Assembly: GCF_003121895.1 (NCBI RefSeq)
Contig: NZ_QEWW01000003.1
Coordinates: 62,001-126,000 of the forward strand
Reading direction: 5' to 3'
Origin: Ignatzschineria cameli
GTDB taxonomy: Bacteria > Pseudomonadota > Gammaproteobacteria > Cardiobacteriales > Wohlfahrtiimonadaceae
Length of the DNA stretch: 64,000 nucleotides
Shown: piece by piece, positions 42,499 to 52,687 of the stretch
Layout of the letters: each line of letters begins with the position of its first letter
How positions within the stretch are numbered: position 1 is the stretch's first letter
Position numbers and translations under genes: made by a program
Notes under the pieces: generated by a model
What the model was told of the DNA's origin: nothing
What the model saw: the letters and a program-made list of their open reading frames with translations, nothing else
Database searches by the model: none

Positions 42499-42951
42499 CT
42501 AACGACCGCCGGAGACTCTTCGATCATACGCTAAAAAGGTATCTGACCAGAGAATCACCTCCTGCACACGGGGGGTCACTCGGCGCAACGCTTCTGCGCG
42601 CGTAACCCAAGCCCATTCGCTATGTTCAGGACGCCCAAGATCGGGATTGATCGGCAAGCGAATACCGCGTCGTTTCGTCTCTGCAAGATAGTAACGCGCA
42701 ACCTTTTTACCGCGAAAGTAGGGATCTGTCTCAAAGTAGTCATAGCCCCAGGGGAAGGTGAGGTCACGAATGGTTGTCTCTTCACGAACCTCCCGCAGTG
42801 CTGTCTCTAAGGGTTTCTCTCCCGCTTCGATCTGACCTTTAGGAAAATCCCAAAAGTTGTAAGCTCGAAGCAGAAGGTAGCGAAACTCTCGTCTATCCCA
42901 TCGTACGATGACCGCTCCACAAGATAAAATCTCAGGAGGACTCTGTTTCAT
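42499..42951 (-). CDS. Nudix hydrolase (Ap4A hydrolase type)
   Basis: This 150-aa Nudix protein has the full box G-x5-E-x7-REUxEE (GQIEAGEKPLETALREVREE). The N-terminus (SCGAVIVRWDRREFRYLLLR) and the NFWDFPKGQIEAGE run are typical of asymmetric diadenosine tetraphosphate hydrolases of the MutT/ApaH-like group. The substrate cannot be fixed from sequence. It is separated from hemE by 9 bp, so the two are probably co-transcribed. Confidence 0.85.
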   Translation of the reverse strand: MKQSPPEILSCGAVIVRWDRREFRYLLLRAYNFWDFPKGQIEAGEKPLETALREVREETTIRDLTFPWGYDYFETDPYFRGKKVARYYLAETKRRGIRLPINPDLGRPEHSEWAWVTRAEALRRVTPRVQEVILWSDTFLAYDRRVSGGR

Positions 42952-42960
42952 CTTTAACCT

Positions 42961-44028
42961 TTAGTGGTACTCAGGGCTAAACTCACGAACAGCGTCAACC
43001 ATTGCTTTAACATTCTCAGGATCGATTCCCGGATGGATACCGTGACCTAAGTTGAAGATATGCCCTTCATCTGCTGCAACTTTACCAAAGCCCGCAAGCA
43101 CCTTCTTCACATTTTCACGAACAATTTCAGGCGTTGAGTAGAGAACACCTGGGTCCATATTTCCTTGAAGCACAACCTCTTTACCCACTAAAGCTTTCGC
43201 TTCAGAAATATCGGTCATCCAGTCTAAGCCTAAGCCGTTAGCACCAATTGCCGCCTGCTCTTTCAACCACATGCCACCATTTTTGGTAAAGACGATTGAA
43301 GGAATCTTCTCGCCATCATACTCTTTGATCAAGCCATTTAGGATCTTCTCCATATAGCGCAAAGAGAACTCTTGATAATGCTCTTTAGAGAGAATACCGC
43401 CCCAAGTATCAAAGATCTGAACGGCAGCGGCACCATTTTTAATCTGAGCATTGAGGTAGTCGATCACGACATCAGAGAGCTTATCGAGCAATTGATGCAT
43501 CACTTTTGGATGCTCATACATAAAGCCGCGCACCTTACCAAAATCTTTACTACCGCCCCCTTCAATCATATAGGTGGCAAGTGTCCAAGGGCTTCCGGTA
43601 AAACCGATTAGTGGCACTTCATTCTTCAATGCTTTACGAATGGTTGATACCGCATTCATCACATAGCCTAAGGAGTCTTCCACATCAACGACCGGGAGTT
43701 TTGCAACTTGTGCAGGATCGGTAATCGGCGTTTCAAAGACAGGACCTTTCCCAGGAACAAAGCTTAAACCTAAGCCCATTGCATCTGGGATTGTTAAGAT
43801 GTCAGAGAAGAGGATCGCAGCATCAAAGCCGAAACGATCGATGGGCTGAAGGGTCACTTCACACGCAAGTTCAGCATTACGGCAGAGCGCCATAAAGTCA
43901 CCCGCTTGTGCGCGCACTCGGCGATACTCTGGTAGATAACGCCCTGCTTGACGCATCATCCAGACCGGTGTTCTGTCTACTTTCTCTTTTAAAAGGGCAC
44001 GAATAAAACGATCATTTTTATAAGTCAT
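42961..44028 (-). CDS. hemE: uroporphyrinogen decarboxylase
   Basis: This 355-aa enzyme converts uroporphyrinogen III to coproporphyrinogen III in haem synthesis. Family motifs are [17 protein letters not shown] near the N-terminus, [18 protein letters not shown], and the C-terminal [14 protein letters not shown]. Length fits the family (about 355 aa). It is followed by the Nudix gene on the same strand. Confidence 0.97.
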   Translation of the reverse strand: MTYKNDRFIRALLKEKVDRTPVWMMRQAGRYLPEYRRVRAQAGDFMALCRNAELACEVTLQPIDRFGFDAAILFSDILTIPDAMGLGLSFVPGKGPVFETPITDPAQVAKLPVVDVEDSLGYVMNAVSTIRKALKNEVPLIGFTGSPWTLATYMIEGGGSKDFGKVRGFMYEHPKVMHQLLDKLSDVVIDYLNAQIKNGAAAVQIFDTWGGILSKEHYQEFSLRYMEKILNGLIKEYDGEKIPSIVFTKNGGMWLKEQAAIGANGLGLDWMTDISEAKALVGKEVVLQGNMDPGVLYSTPEIVRENVKKVLAGFGKVAADEGHIFNLGHGIHPGIDPENVKAMVDAVREFSPEYH

Positions 44029-44517
44029 TGTTCTGTCCTAACACTTAGTTTATATCTAATTTATATCGGCACGATTATATCATATCCCCCTTTTCTCCTC
44101 TCTCTTTATTATTTTAAATCGCTAGCTTATAAGGCTTTTTTGGACTATAATACGGGGCTTGCCATTTTGATTACTTTCTACTCATCGAATCACTCACTGA
44201 GAGAGGTAACAAGGGCAAAGAAGGCTGGATTAACCCTTTTTATGACCCATAAACGGAAGGGATATTCTGGTAAAACTTAACTTAAACTACTCACAGATGA
44301 AAACTCCAAGACGGGGGTGCTCTGTAGGGCTTAACTTCTCATAGCGCTGAAGATTGAGTCATCGCAGCACTGATAGAGGTCGATCGATAAATATTGATCA
44401 ATCCATCATGGCAGAAATGCGATAACTTCACTTAAGAGGAGAGGTGCAAAAGCCATATATGAGTTACGTCTTAGGAAAATCTGGAGGCTTAACCCTAAAT
44501 TTACAAAAGGAAATAAT
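44029..44517 (+). promoter_or_regulatory. rpsB leader with TATAAT promoter
   Basis: A TATAAT -10 at 44146-44151, followed by a GC-rich discriminator (ACGGGG), is a plausible stringently controlled promoter, although the -35 is weak. That leaves a long leader of about 360 nt before rpsB. In gammaproteobacteria the rpsB leader is a target of S2 autoregulation, so this region is probably regulatory RNA. It also holds the hemE promoter on the other strand. No gene is seen. Confidence 0.55.
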
Positions 44518-45288
44518 ATGTCACAAGTTTCAATGCGCGATATGCTCGAAGCGGGCGTTCACTTTGGTCACCAAACTCGTTTCTGGAATCCAAAAATGAA
44601 GCCTTACATCTTTGGATCACGTTCTAAAATTCATATCATTAACTTAGAAGAGACTCTTCCAATGTTTAATGATGCGATGAACTTTATCTCTAAAGTTGCT
44701 TCACAAAATGGTCGTATCCTTTTTGTGGGTACAAAACGCGCAGCATCTGACATTATCACAGAGCAAGCGAAACGTGCAGGTATGCCTTACGTTAACCATC
44801 GCTGGTTAGGTGGTATGCTTACTAACTTCAAAACTGTTCGTAACTCAATTCGCCGTCTTCGTGAAATCGAAGAGATGAAAGAAGATGGTTCTATCGAGCG
44901 CTTGACGAAAAAAGAAGGTATTTTATTAGAGCGTGAAGTAGCGAAGCTCGAAAAAAGCCTTGGCGGTATTAAAGATATGCCTAATATTCCGGATGCGATC
45001 TTCATTATTGATGTTGGCTATGAGAGCAACGCAGTAGCTGAAGCGAAAAAAATGGGTATTCCGGTAATCGGTGTTGTAGATACAAACAGCTCACCAGAGA
45101 ACATTGACTATGTCATTCCTGGTAACGATGATGCTATTCGTGCAATTCAACTCTATGCAACAGCAGCAGCGGACGCGGTAATTGAAGGCCGTGGTTCAAA
45201 TGCACAACTTATCTCTGAAGATCTTCAAAAGAAAGATCAATTCGTAGAAGTTGAAGAAGTTGTAGTGGTAGAAGAAGCCGCAGAATAA
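44518..45288 (+). CDS. rpsB: 30S ribosomal protein S2
   Basis: This 256-aa protein is ribosomal protein S2. Motifs: [37 protein letters not shown] and [20 protein letters not shown]. The C-terminus is rich in E and V. It is preceded by AAAAGGAAATAAT and followed by tsf, the standard gene pair. Confidence 0.98.
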   Translation: MSQVSMRDMLEAGVHFGHQTRFWNPKMKPYIFGSRSKIHIINLEETLPMFNDAMNFISKVASQNGRILFVGTKRAASDIITEQAKRAGMPYVNHRWLGGMLTNFKTVRNSIRRLREIEEMKEDGSIERLTKKEGILLEREVAKLEKSLGGIKDMPNIPDAIFIIDVGYESNAVAEAKKMGIPVIGVVDTNSSPENIDYVIPGNDDAIRAIQLYATAAADAVIEGRGSNAQLISEDLQKKDQFVEVEEVVVVEEAAE

Positions 45289-45299
45289 TCAGTAAGGTT

Positions 45300-45324
45300 A
45301 AGCGCTCATCTTGTATGGGCGCTT
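45300..45324 (+). terminator. attenuator hairpin between rpsB and tsf
   Basis: AAGCGCTCAT pairs with ATGGGCGCTT (10 bp, one G-U) around CTTGT. Only a short T-rich stretch follows, so partial termination is likely, as known between these genes in E. coli. Confidence 0.6.
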
Positions 45325-45374
45325 CACTTTATCACCAATTTCCGATTCACTTTTCATTTATTAAGGTATTTATA

Positions 45375-46241
45375 ATGGCGACAATTACAGCAGCTATGGT
45401 AAAAGAACTCCGTGAACGTACAGGTTCAGGGATGATGGAATGTAAAAAAGCGCTCACCGAAACTAACGGCGATATCGAAGCAGCAATCGAATTAATGCGT
45501 AAGAGCGGTCAAGCAAAAGCTGACAAGAAAGCAGATCGTGCAGCTGCAGAAGGCGTTCTTTTAATTCGTAACGATGACAAATTTGGTGTAATCGTTGAAA
45601 TTAACTGTGAAACTGACTTCGTTACTAAAAACGAAGACTTCATCGCATTCTCAAACAAAGTAGCAGATATCGCATTTGAAAAACGTGCGAACACAATTGA
45701 TGACTTAGCTGAGATCACTGTTGATGGTGTATCACTTGATGAAGCGCGTAAAAACCTTATCGCTAAAATCGGTGAGAATATCACAGTTCGTCGCGTAGCA
45801 GGTCTTCATGCTGAAGGTCGTATCGGTGCTTATGCACACGGTATCCGTATCGCTGCACTCGTTGACGTTGAAGGTGGAAATGAAGAGCTTCCACGTGATA
45901 TCGCAATGCATATCGCAGCTTCAAACCCTGTTTGTGTTGATGCAACAGGTGTTCCTGCTGAGCTTTTACAAAAAGAGCGTGATATCTTTACTGCACAAGC
46001 AGCAGAGTCAGGCCGTCCTGCAGATATCCAAGAAAAAATGATCGAAGGTCGTATCCGTAAGTATCTTGAAGAAGTTACTCTTGTCGGACAAAGCTTCGTG
46101 AAAGATCCTGATATGACAGTTGAAAAACTTCTTAAATCAGAATCTGCAAAAGTAAACGCATTCGTACGTTTAGAGCTTGGTGAAGGTGTTGAGATTGTTG
46201 AATCAGACTTCGCAGCAGAAGTTATGGAACAATTAAAATAG
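45375..46241 (+). CDS. tsf: elongation factor Ts
   Basis: This 288-aa protein exchanges GDP on EF-Tu. It begins MATITAAMVKELRERTGSGM with the TDFVTKNEDF motif at about residue 80 and ends DFAAEVMEQLK. I chose ATG 45375 after TAAGG; the upstream in-frame ATG at 45315 is in the attenuator hairpin. Confidence 0.97.
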   Translation: MATITAAMVKELRERTGSGMMECKKALTETNGDIEAAIELMRKSGQAKADKKADRAAAEGVLLIRNDDKFGVIVEINCETDFVTKNEDFIAFSNKVADIAFEKRANTIDDLAEITVDGVSLDEARKNLIAKIGENITVRRVAGLHAEGRIGAYAHGIRIAALVDVEGGNEELPRDIAMHIAASNPVCVDATGVPAELLQKERDIFTAQAAESGRPADIQEKMIEGRIRKYLEEVTLVGQSFVKDPDMTVEKLLKSESAKVNAFVRLELGEGVEIVESDFAAEVMEQLK

Positions 46242-46323
46242 ATCTCAATAGATCAGAGCTGATCACAACAGATCCCGCAATAAAGCATTGCACGATCTCA
46301 ATGTTAAATCAGCAGAGACTATT

Positions 46324-46370
46324 TTGTAAAAGAGAGAGCCACTTCAATGAAGTGGCTCTCTCTTTTACAA
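46324..46370. terminator. bidirectional terminator between tsf and the NRAMP gene
   Basis: This is a perfect inverted repeat with arms of about 23 bp around a single central A (46347), with T-runs on either strand. It ends both convergent transcripts. Confidence 0.9.
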
Positions 46371-46440
46371 CATCTCTAAAATATATCTCTGTTATCTCTT
46401 TAAAGCTTTCTGTCTAATAAAAAATAGTAATCCCTTATAA

Positions 46441-47670
46441 CTAACCAGCAATATAGTGATATAAAGTCTGAACACTTAAAATAGTCATAACAATAACAAC
46501 TATCGCCCCAAAAACTGTTTGCCACACAGGGTGCTTATAATCTCCCACTACATCTTTACGATAAGCAGCAAATAAAATTGGACCTAGTGTCAATGGTAAA
46601 ATTAACCCGTTTAAAGCACCTACAAAAATTAATATCTCTACAGGACGGCCAATACTTACAAAAACAATTGTAGAAATAAAAATAAAAGCAATAATAACCT
46701 TATTTTGATGCTCCGCTATTTTACTACTAAAAATACGAAGGAATGTAACAGATGTATATGCTGCACCTATAACAGACGTGACTGCAGCTGCCCACATAAT
46801 AACACCAAAAATCAGATATCCGATATTGCCAGCCGCATGTTCAAATACAGATGCTACTGGATTTGTAGCTGCTAATTGAAATCCTTGACTGATCACCCCT
46901 AGAGCTGCAAGGAAAAGAATAACTCGCATAATTGCAGTTACGCCAATCCCCATTAAAGACCCATTAGAAACATCTCGAATTGCTGACTTACCATGTACTC
47001 CTGCATCTAATAAGCGGTGTGCTCCGGCAAATGTAATGTAACCACCGACTGTCCCGCCAACCAAAGTAACAGTTGCCAAGACTAAAGCAGAAATAGGAGC
47101 ATCCGGGACAAAAGTTCTATAAACAGCCTCACCGACCGGAGGATCCGATTGAAGTACAATATAAATTGTTAAAAAGATCATTATAATGCCGGCTAACTGA
47201 ATAAATTTATCCATAATCCGCCCTGCTTCTTTAAAAAGAAAGATAGCTATGGCAATAGCAGCACTAATCATTGCACCTGCTTCAACAGATAAACCAGTAA
47301 AGACATTTAGCCCTAAACCGGCACCCGCGACGTTTCCTATATTAAAAGCCAATCCACCCATCACGACAAGAATAGAAATAAAATACCCCAAACCAGGTAT
47401 TACTTTATTTGCAATATCCTGTCCCCTCATATTAGAGATAGTAATGATTCGCCAAATATTTAGCTGCGCACCTAAATCAAGAATAATTGATAAGAAAATA
47501 ACAAATGCAAAACTAGCACCTAGCTGCATCGTGAAAGTAGTTGTTTGCGTTAAAAATCCTGGCCCAATTGCAGATAGACCCATTAAAAAAACAGCCCCAA
47601 GAATTGCACTACGCCGCGCTTTTGTGTTCTCGTTAATATTATAGGGCTGAGTTGAAATATCCCTTTCCAT
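46441..47670 (-). CDS. NRAMP-family transporter of the pxp operon
   Basis: This 409-aa membrane protein resembles B. subtilis YcsG, an NRAMP-type transporter found with 5-oxoprolinase genes. An N-terminal segment GLSAIGPGFLTQTTTFTMQLG replaces the metal-binding DPGN motif of true NRAMP metal carriers (here GPGF..QT), and the helix-6-equivalent MPH motif is not evident. It may therefore carry something other than a divalent metal, perhaps 5-oxoproline. It follows pxpA by about 170 bp on the same strand. Confidence 0.82.
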   Translation of the reverse strand: MERDISTQPYNINENTKARRSAILGAVFLMGLSAIGPGFLTQTTTFTMQLGASFAFVIFLSIILDLGAQLNIWRIITISNMRGQDIANKVIPGLGYFISILVVMGGLAFNIGNVAGAGLGLNVFTGLSVEAGAMISAAIAIAIFLFKEAGRIMDKFIQLAGIIMIFLTIYIVLQSDPPVGEAVYRTFVPDAPISALVLATVTLVGGTVGGYITFAGAHRLLDAGVHGKSAIRDVSNGSLMGIGVTAIMRVILFLAALGVISQGFQLAATNPVASVFEHAAGNIGYLIFGVIMWAAAVTSVIGAAYTSVTFLRIFSSKIAEHQNKVIIAFIFISTIVFVSIGRPVEILIFVGALNGLILPLTLGPILFAAYRKDVVGDYKHPVWQTVFGAIVVIVMTILSVQTLYHYIAG

Positions 47671-47839
47671 AGATGGCTCCTTTGGTTTTAGATAATCTAT
47701 TATATTTATTGTTTATTATTTTATGGCTTATTTCATATATAGATATAGCATCAAATAGATATTTTTAATTTATTTTTTATCTACACAAAAATTATTAAAT
47801 TTCAAGCAAATGTACTATTTTGAGATAGTTCATCGATAA

Positions 47840-48598
47840 TTAAGCTTTAATTTTAATTCCTTGTTCTGTTAAAGATTGACTAATTTTTTTCACAAATTTT
47901 AATGCCGCAACCCCATCACCATGCACACAAATCGTCTCTGCTTTTAATGGAATGGTACTTCCTGTTACGGTAGTTACGGATTGTTCCCTTACCATCTGAA
48001 GAACTTGCTCAGTAGCAATAACATGATCAGTAATTAAGGCATTAGGTTCGGAACGAGCTGTTAATGTACCATCTGGCTGATAACTTCTATCTGCAAAAAC
48101 TTCACTTTTTGTTCTTAAACCAATAGATTCTCCAGCTTCAATTAACGCACTCCCAGATAAGCCATATAAAATAGCATGACCTTTAGATATATCCGCTACA
48201 GCTTGAGCAATAGCAAAGGCAATAGTTTGATTTACTGCTCCCATATTATATAAAGCACCATGAGGTTTTACATGATGAATGTCTCCTCCTAAAGCATGAG
48301 TAAACCCTTGCAATGCCCCAACTTGATAAATAATCAAGTTATATACCTCTTCAGCGGTTATAGCTATATTTCTTCTACCAAATCCTTGCAAATCAGCAAA
48401 ACCTGGATGGGCTCCTATAGCAACATCATGATCTAGTGCTAACTGAACTGTTTTATGCATAACATCTGGATCACCGGCATGAAATCCGCATGCTATATTA
48501 ATAGAACTTACAAAGGGCAAAATAGCCTCATCGTTTCCCATTTTCCAAATACCAAAGCTTTCACCTAAATCACAATTAAGGTCTACTGTTTTCTCCAT
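47840..48598 (-). CDS. pxpA: 5-oxoprolinase subunit A
   Basis: This 252-aa LamB/YcsF-family protein has [19 protein letters not shown] at the start, [17 protein letters not shown] and [12 protein letters not shown], all conserved. With PxpB and PxpC it hydrolyses 5-oxoproline (pyroglutamate) to glutamate using ATP. It lies after pxpC in the same direction with an 18-bp gap. Confidence 0.95.
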   Translation of the reverse strand: MEKTVDLNCDLGESFGIWKMGNDEAILPFVSSINIACGFHAGDPDVMHKTVQLALDHDVAIGAHPGFADLQGFGRRNIAITAEEVYNLIIYQVGALQGFTHALGGDIHHVKPHGALYNMGAVNQTIAFAIAQAVADISKGHAILYGLSGSALIEAGESIGLRTKSEVFADRSYQPDGTLTARSEPNALITDHVIATEQVLQMVREQSVTTVTGSTIPLKAETICVHGDGVAALKFVKKISQSLTEQGIKIKA

Positions 48599-48616
48599 AA
48601 TTTTCTCCCAAGTCTC

Positions 48617-49570
48617 TTAAGATTCTTGCAAAATATATTCAAAGTTATTCAGATACTGCTGTTGTATGCTTAACTTTTTTCTAGCCTCTTCTTCATTAAT
48701 TAAAAGAAAACGCACCTTATTTCTCGCCGGCAAATATGCTAACTTCCATAATTCTGCCTGAGGTATAACTGCTATCCGAGGATAACCTCCGGTACTTTGA
48801 CACTCTGCAGCAAGGACAAGTGGTTGCCCATCTGGTGGAACTTGAATAACACCCTCAAAGACTCCCTGGGAGCGCATCTCTTTTACACTCTGAAATTCTA
48901 ATGGATCTCCCTTTAGACGAATTCCCATACGATTGCTATTGCTATCAACTTCCCATTCTTGAGTAAAAAATTTTTTTTGGGAGTTAACATCAAATTGATC
49001 AAACTCTGGTCCCTTTAAAACAGAAACTGTACTGCTAATATAGGTTCGACTAAATGCCCTTACCCCAATGGCTCGAGTAATAGTGTGAAAAGGTTCATTT
49101 AAATGAAGCTTATCTCCTTTTGATAGCGGAGTACCATCTCCTTTATGCCCACCGATACCATTTTTAAGATCAGTACTACAAGATCCCATTGTAGGGGCTA
49201 CATCAAACCCTCCTGCAACAGCTAAATAACTATACATTCCAGAGTTATAAGTAGGTCTTAATTCAACAACTTGCCCTTTATGAATATAAGTTCTCCAACC
49301 ATGCCAACCTTGACTATGCCCATCAATAATAATTACGCAATTAGAACCTGTTACAGAAATCCAGGTACTACTATGAAACTTTAGTTTTACCGGGGTAATG
49401 ATACTGACTTCAAGTGCGGGTGTATTCCCCTTGTTTCCTACTAAACGATTTGCTAAATGAAGTGACACTCCATCAATTGCACCCGCTTTGCCTACTCCTG
49501 ATTGAGCGTAAGAAAATCGACCATAATCCTGGATGCTACTTAAAATTCCAGGGGCAAGAACCTCGATCAT
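48617..49570 (-). CDS. pxpC: 5-oxoprolinase subunit C
   Basis: This 317-aa protein of the biotin-dependent carboxylase/KipA family begins IEVLAPGILSSIQDYGRFSYAQSGVGKAG split into the usual two strands and has SGMYSYLAVAGGFDVAPTMGS and TGGYPRIAVIPQAELWKLAYL. It forms a complex with PxpB for 5-oxoproline cleavage. The start overlaps the pxpB stop by 4 bp. Confidence 0.95.
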   Translation of the reverse strand: MIEVLAPGILSSIQDYGRFSYAQSGVGKAGAIDGVSLHLANRLVGNKGNTPALEVSIITPVKLKFHSSTWISVTGSNCVIIIDGHSQGWHGWRTYIHKGQVVELRPTYNSGMYSYLAVAGGFDVAPTMGSCSTDLKNGIGGHKGDGTPLSKGDKLHLNEPFHTITRAIGVRAFSRTYISSTVSVLKGPEFDQFDVNSQKKFFTQEWEVDSNSNRMGIRLKGDPLEFQSVKEMRSQGVFEGVIQVPPDGQPLVLAAECQSTGGYPRIAVIPQAELWKLAYLPARNKVRFLLINEEEARKKLSIQQQYLNNFEYILQES

Positions 49571-50238
49571 ACTAATATCTCCTCTACAACAAAACGTAAT
49601 TGATCTCCAGGATGAAATAGCGAAGGATTATCCCTATTTTGATCAAAAAATAGTAATTCAGTATTACCAATAATCTGCCAACCTCCGGGGGACTCTCTAG
49701 GATATACCCCTGTTTGAGCGCCCCCTATTCCAACACTACCAGCAGGTATACTCATCCTTGGTTTTGATCTTCTTGGTGTATGGATTTTTGAGTCTAACCC
49801 TCCTAGGTAAACAAAACCTGGCATAAAACCTATAAAGTAGACTGTATAAATAGGTGCTGTATGAAGCTTAATAACTTCATCTATTGTCATATGATTCTGC
49901 CGAGCCACGTCGAGTAAATCTGGGCCTTTGTTTCCACCATACACAACAGGAACTTCTAATAATTTTCCACCCATTTCTTGTGAAAAATTATTTTTTTTAG
50001 AGTCTTCCCATAATTGACGAAGTTGTTGTTTCAATATATTTCTATCAATATCACTATACGGATTAAGTAATATTGTTAAATTATTCATACCGGGAACAAT
50101 ATCAATAATAGAGGTATCCTCTCCATCTTCTAGTTGTTTCCCAATCCACCAAATTTTCTGTTGGTTCTCTAAACTGATTTCACCATCAACTGAAAGTGTA
50201 ATTCCCCGATCACCAATGGTATATATGCTTACAGACAC
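49567..50238 (-). CDS. pxpB: 5-oxoprolinase subunit B
   Basis: This 223-aa KipI-family protein is the first gene of the pxp operon. Family segments: YFIGFMPGFVYLGGLD, TPRRSKPRMSIPAGSVGIGG and GVYPRESPGGWQIIG. It uses a GTG start at 50238 placed 5 bp after AGGAGG. A TATAAT-like -10 region lies upstream in the 50250-50270 interval on the minus strand. Confidence 0.95.
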   Translation of the reverse strand: MSVSIYTIGDRGITLSVDGEISLENQQKIWWIGKQLEDGEDTSIIDIVPGMNNLTILLNPYSDIDRNILKQQLRQLWEDSKKNNFSQEMGGKLLEVPVVYGGNKGPDLLDVARQNHMTIDEVIKLHTAPIYTVYFIGFMPGFVYLGGLDSKIHTPRRSKPRMSIPAGSVGIGGAQTGVYPRESPGGWQIIGNTELLFFDQNRDNPSLFHPGDQLRFVVEEILV

Positions 50239-50353
50239 AAAATCCTCCTATGATTGTTATAATTATATAATTAGCATACAGTGCTCTAGGGTATCTGTAT
50301 ATTTACTCAAAAATAAATATGTTGTTTATTTTATATTTTGTGAAGAACTAAGA

Positions 50354-50920
50354 TTACTTCTTCGGTCTAAACGCTGTTGTCACCGCTTCATTGACTTCGA
50401 TATATCCAGCTCCAATCAAATCAAGGCAGTAAGGAATTGCCGAAAAGATGCCATTAACCACTGTCTTCCCCTCTTTATCTTTAACACCGGCGAGAGTCTC
50501 TTCGATCGCTCTTGGGCGACCGGGGAGATTGACAATTAAGCTCTCTTTACGAATCACCCCCACTTGGCGGGAAAGAATTGCGGTAGGAACAAAGTAGAGA
50601 CTCACCTGACGCATCTGTTCACCAAAACCGGGCATCTCCTTATCGGCAACCGCTAAGGTGGCATCGGGAGTGACATCTCGCTTAGTTGGGCCCGTTCCAC
50701 CGGTGGTTAAAACAAGATCACAGTGTAGATTATCCACTAGATCCTTCAATGTCTCTTCAATAATCGGTTGTTCATCAGCAATCAGCCGCTCATGAAATTC
50801 GATCTCATTCTTAATCGCTGAGGAGAGCCACGTTTTAAGGTGGGGAATTCCCTCATCTTGATAGACACCTTGACTTGCTCTATCAGAAACAGAGACAACA
50901 CCAATCTTAATCACTTGCAT
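50354..50920 (-). CDS. mogA: molybdopterin adenylyltransferase
   Basis: This 188-aa protein adenylates molybdopterin before molybdenum insertion. Motifs: IGVVSVSDRASQGVYQDEG, LVLTTGGTGPTKRDVTPDAT and IVNLPGRPRAIEETL. Length and order match MogA. It is a single gene, flanked by the nuo terminator upstream. Confidence 0.95.
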   Translation of the reverse strand: MQVIKIGVVSVSDRASQGVYQDEGIPHLKTWLSSAIKNEIEFHERLIADEQPIIEETLKDLVDNLHCDLVLTTGGTGPTKRDVTPDATLAVADKEMPGFGEQMRQVSLYFVPTAILSRQVGVIRKESLIVNLPGRPRAIEETLAGVKDKEGKTVVNGIFSAIPYCLDLIGAGYIEVNEAVTTAFRPKK

Positions 50921-51076
50921 ATTTACTCCCTCTTCTCATCTAATCTTATTTAAATCTCAATCTTATCTAATTCTATTTTTCTATAATACTCGAAATCTAA
51001 AACTTCTGAAAATAGCGTTTAAATCAATTATAGAGCCTCATTTTACCAAATCACCCTACGAAATGCCGGGGATAAA

Positions 51077-51111
51077 AAAAGATCTTGTAACCTTAGATTA
51101 CAAGATCTTTT
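51077..51111. terminator. strong terminator at the end of the nuo operon
   Basis: AAAAGATCTTGTAA pairs with TTACAAGATCTTTT (14 bp) around a 7-nt loop, with T-runs on both sides. It lies about 100 bp after nuoN on the minus strand. Confidence 0.92.
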
Positions 51112-51211
51112 CATTTTTATTTTAGTTCTACTTCTATTTCTACTATCACTTCTATTGTGAGGGAGGAATCAATCTATCGATCCCTCAATCAGTGATGCTT
51201 ACTACAAAGCT

Positions 51212-52675
51212 TTAGAAGAAGCTGTAGAGAAGTGATGGGAAGAGACCTAAAAGAATTAGGAGCATCACATTGATATTGAAGAATACTTGGCTTGTGCCTG
51301 TTGCTTCTAATGTTAGCTCACGGCCAGCAACCTCTTCATCAAAGAACATCACTTTGATAACGCGGAGGTAGTAGTAAAGACCGATCACAGACATTAAGAG
51401 TGCAAAGATCACAGTGTAGAGATGCCCTGCTTCGAACGCTGCACGCAATACTACAAATTTTGCATAGAAGCCGACGAAGAAGGGGATTCCTCCCATCGAT
51501 AACATCACACATGCAAGAAGAATCGCATACCATGCATGCCCTTTAGCAAAGCCTTTAAGATCATCAATTGCTTGAATCTCTTTACCATTGATCTTCACAG
51601 AGAGGATAAAGCCGAACGCTGCGGTAGTCGTTAATGCATAGGTGATTGCATAGAAGATACCTGCGCTCAATGCGTTATCTGACTCTGCAGTAATCAGCAG
51701 ACCTAAAAGGATAAATCCGGCATGAGATACTGCGGAGTAACCGAGCATACGGCGGAGATTATCCTGTTTAAGCGCAACTAAGTTACCGATCACAAAGGAG
51801 ATAATAGAGATCGCAATAATAAAGGGCTGCCAGCTAGGTGCAAATGCTTCTAATGCACCAATTAAGAGGAATGCTCCCATAATAAAGCTTGCAATCTTCG
51901 GCGCTGCACCGATATACATCGCAACAGCTGCAGGTGCTCCTTCATACACATCGGGAACCCAGTTATGGAACGGCGCGCCCCCTAACTTAAAGACCACTCC
52001 CACAATCAAGAAGACTGCTGAGAAGAGCATTAAGCGTGCTTGGCTATCGGTCATGCCATCTGCGATGACATTATTGATATCGATAAATTGGAGTGAGCTT
52101 GTTGCACCGTAGAGAAGCGCCATACCAAAGAGAAGAATCCCTGATGACATCGCGCCCACCACAAAGTACTTCATCGCAGCTTCTGACCCTTTTTGGCTAC
52201 GGCGATTGAGCGCCACTAAACCGTACATCGGCAGTGACATCAACTCAAGACCAACATAGACCGTTAAGAGACTTGCGGCAGAGACTAAGACCAACATTCC
52301 TAATGTACTTAAGAGAATCAATACATAGTATTCTGCATTGGCAATATCATTATCGGCTAAACGCCCATAGCTATAGATCAGACCAAATGCTACCACAATT
52401 GTCATCGCCACTTTTAGGAGAAGGGAGATCGGGTTGTAGGTGATCTCCCCAAACCAGAAAGCATCTGCCCCCATAATGCCGCCTGTAAGGTCAACATTAT
52501 ATTGGTAGAGCGCTAAAATTGCGGTTCCAAAGAGCGCAATAAGAGAGAGCGTATAGAGCATCGACTGCTTCGCATTCTTATTTAAGCTCTCATATAACAA
52601 GATGATGACGATCATACTCATCAAGAAGATCTCAGGAAGAGCAACGAGTATATCTGTCAGTTTAAATTCCATCAT
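51212..52675 (-). CDS. nuoN: NADH-quinone oxidoreductase subunit N
   Basis: This 487-aa antiporter-like subunit is the last gene of the operon. Family landmarks: YVGLELMSLPMYGLVAL with the conserved glutamate, FKLGGAPFHNWVPDVYEGAP and GYSAVSHAGFILLG. It has about 14 membrane segments, part of the proton-pumping arm. Confidence 0.96.
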   Translation of the reverse strand: MMEFKLTDILVALPEIFLMSMIVIILLYESLNKNAKQSMLYTLSLIALFGTAILALYQYNVDLTGGIMGADAFWFGEITYNPISLLLKVAMTIVVAFGLIYSYGRLADNDIANAEYYVLILLSTLGMLVLVSAASLLTVYVGLELMSLPMYGLVALNRRSQKGSEAAMKYFVVGAMSSGILLFGMALLYGATSSLQFIDINNVIADGMTDSQARLMLFSAVFLIVGVVFKLGGAPFHNWVPDVYEGAPAAVAMYIGAAPKIASFIMGAFLLIGALEAFAPSWQPFIIAISIISFVIGNLVALKQDNLRRMLGYSAVSHAGFILLGLLITAESDNALSAGIFYAITYALTTTAAFGFILSVKINGKEIQAIDDLKGFAKGHAWYAILLACVMLSMGGIPFFVGFYAKFVVLRAAFEAGHLYTVIFALLMSVIGLYYYLRVIKVMFFDEEVAGRELTLEATGTSQVFFNINVMLLILLGLFPSLLYSFF

Positions 52676-52687
52676 TTTTAACGTCCT

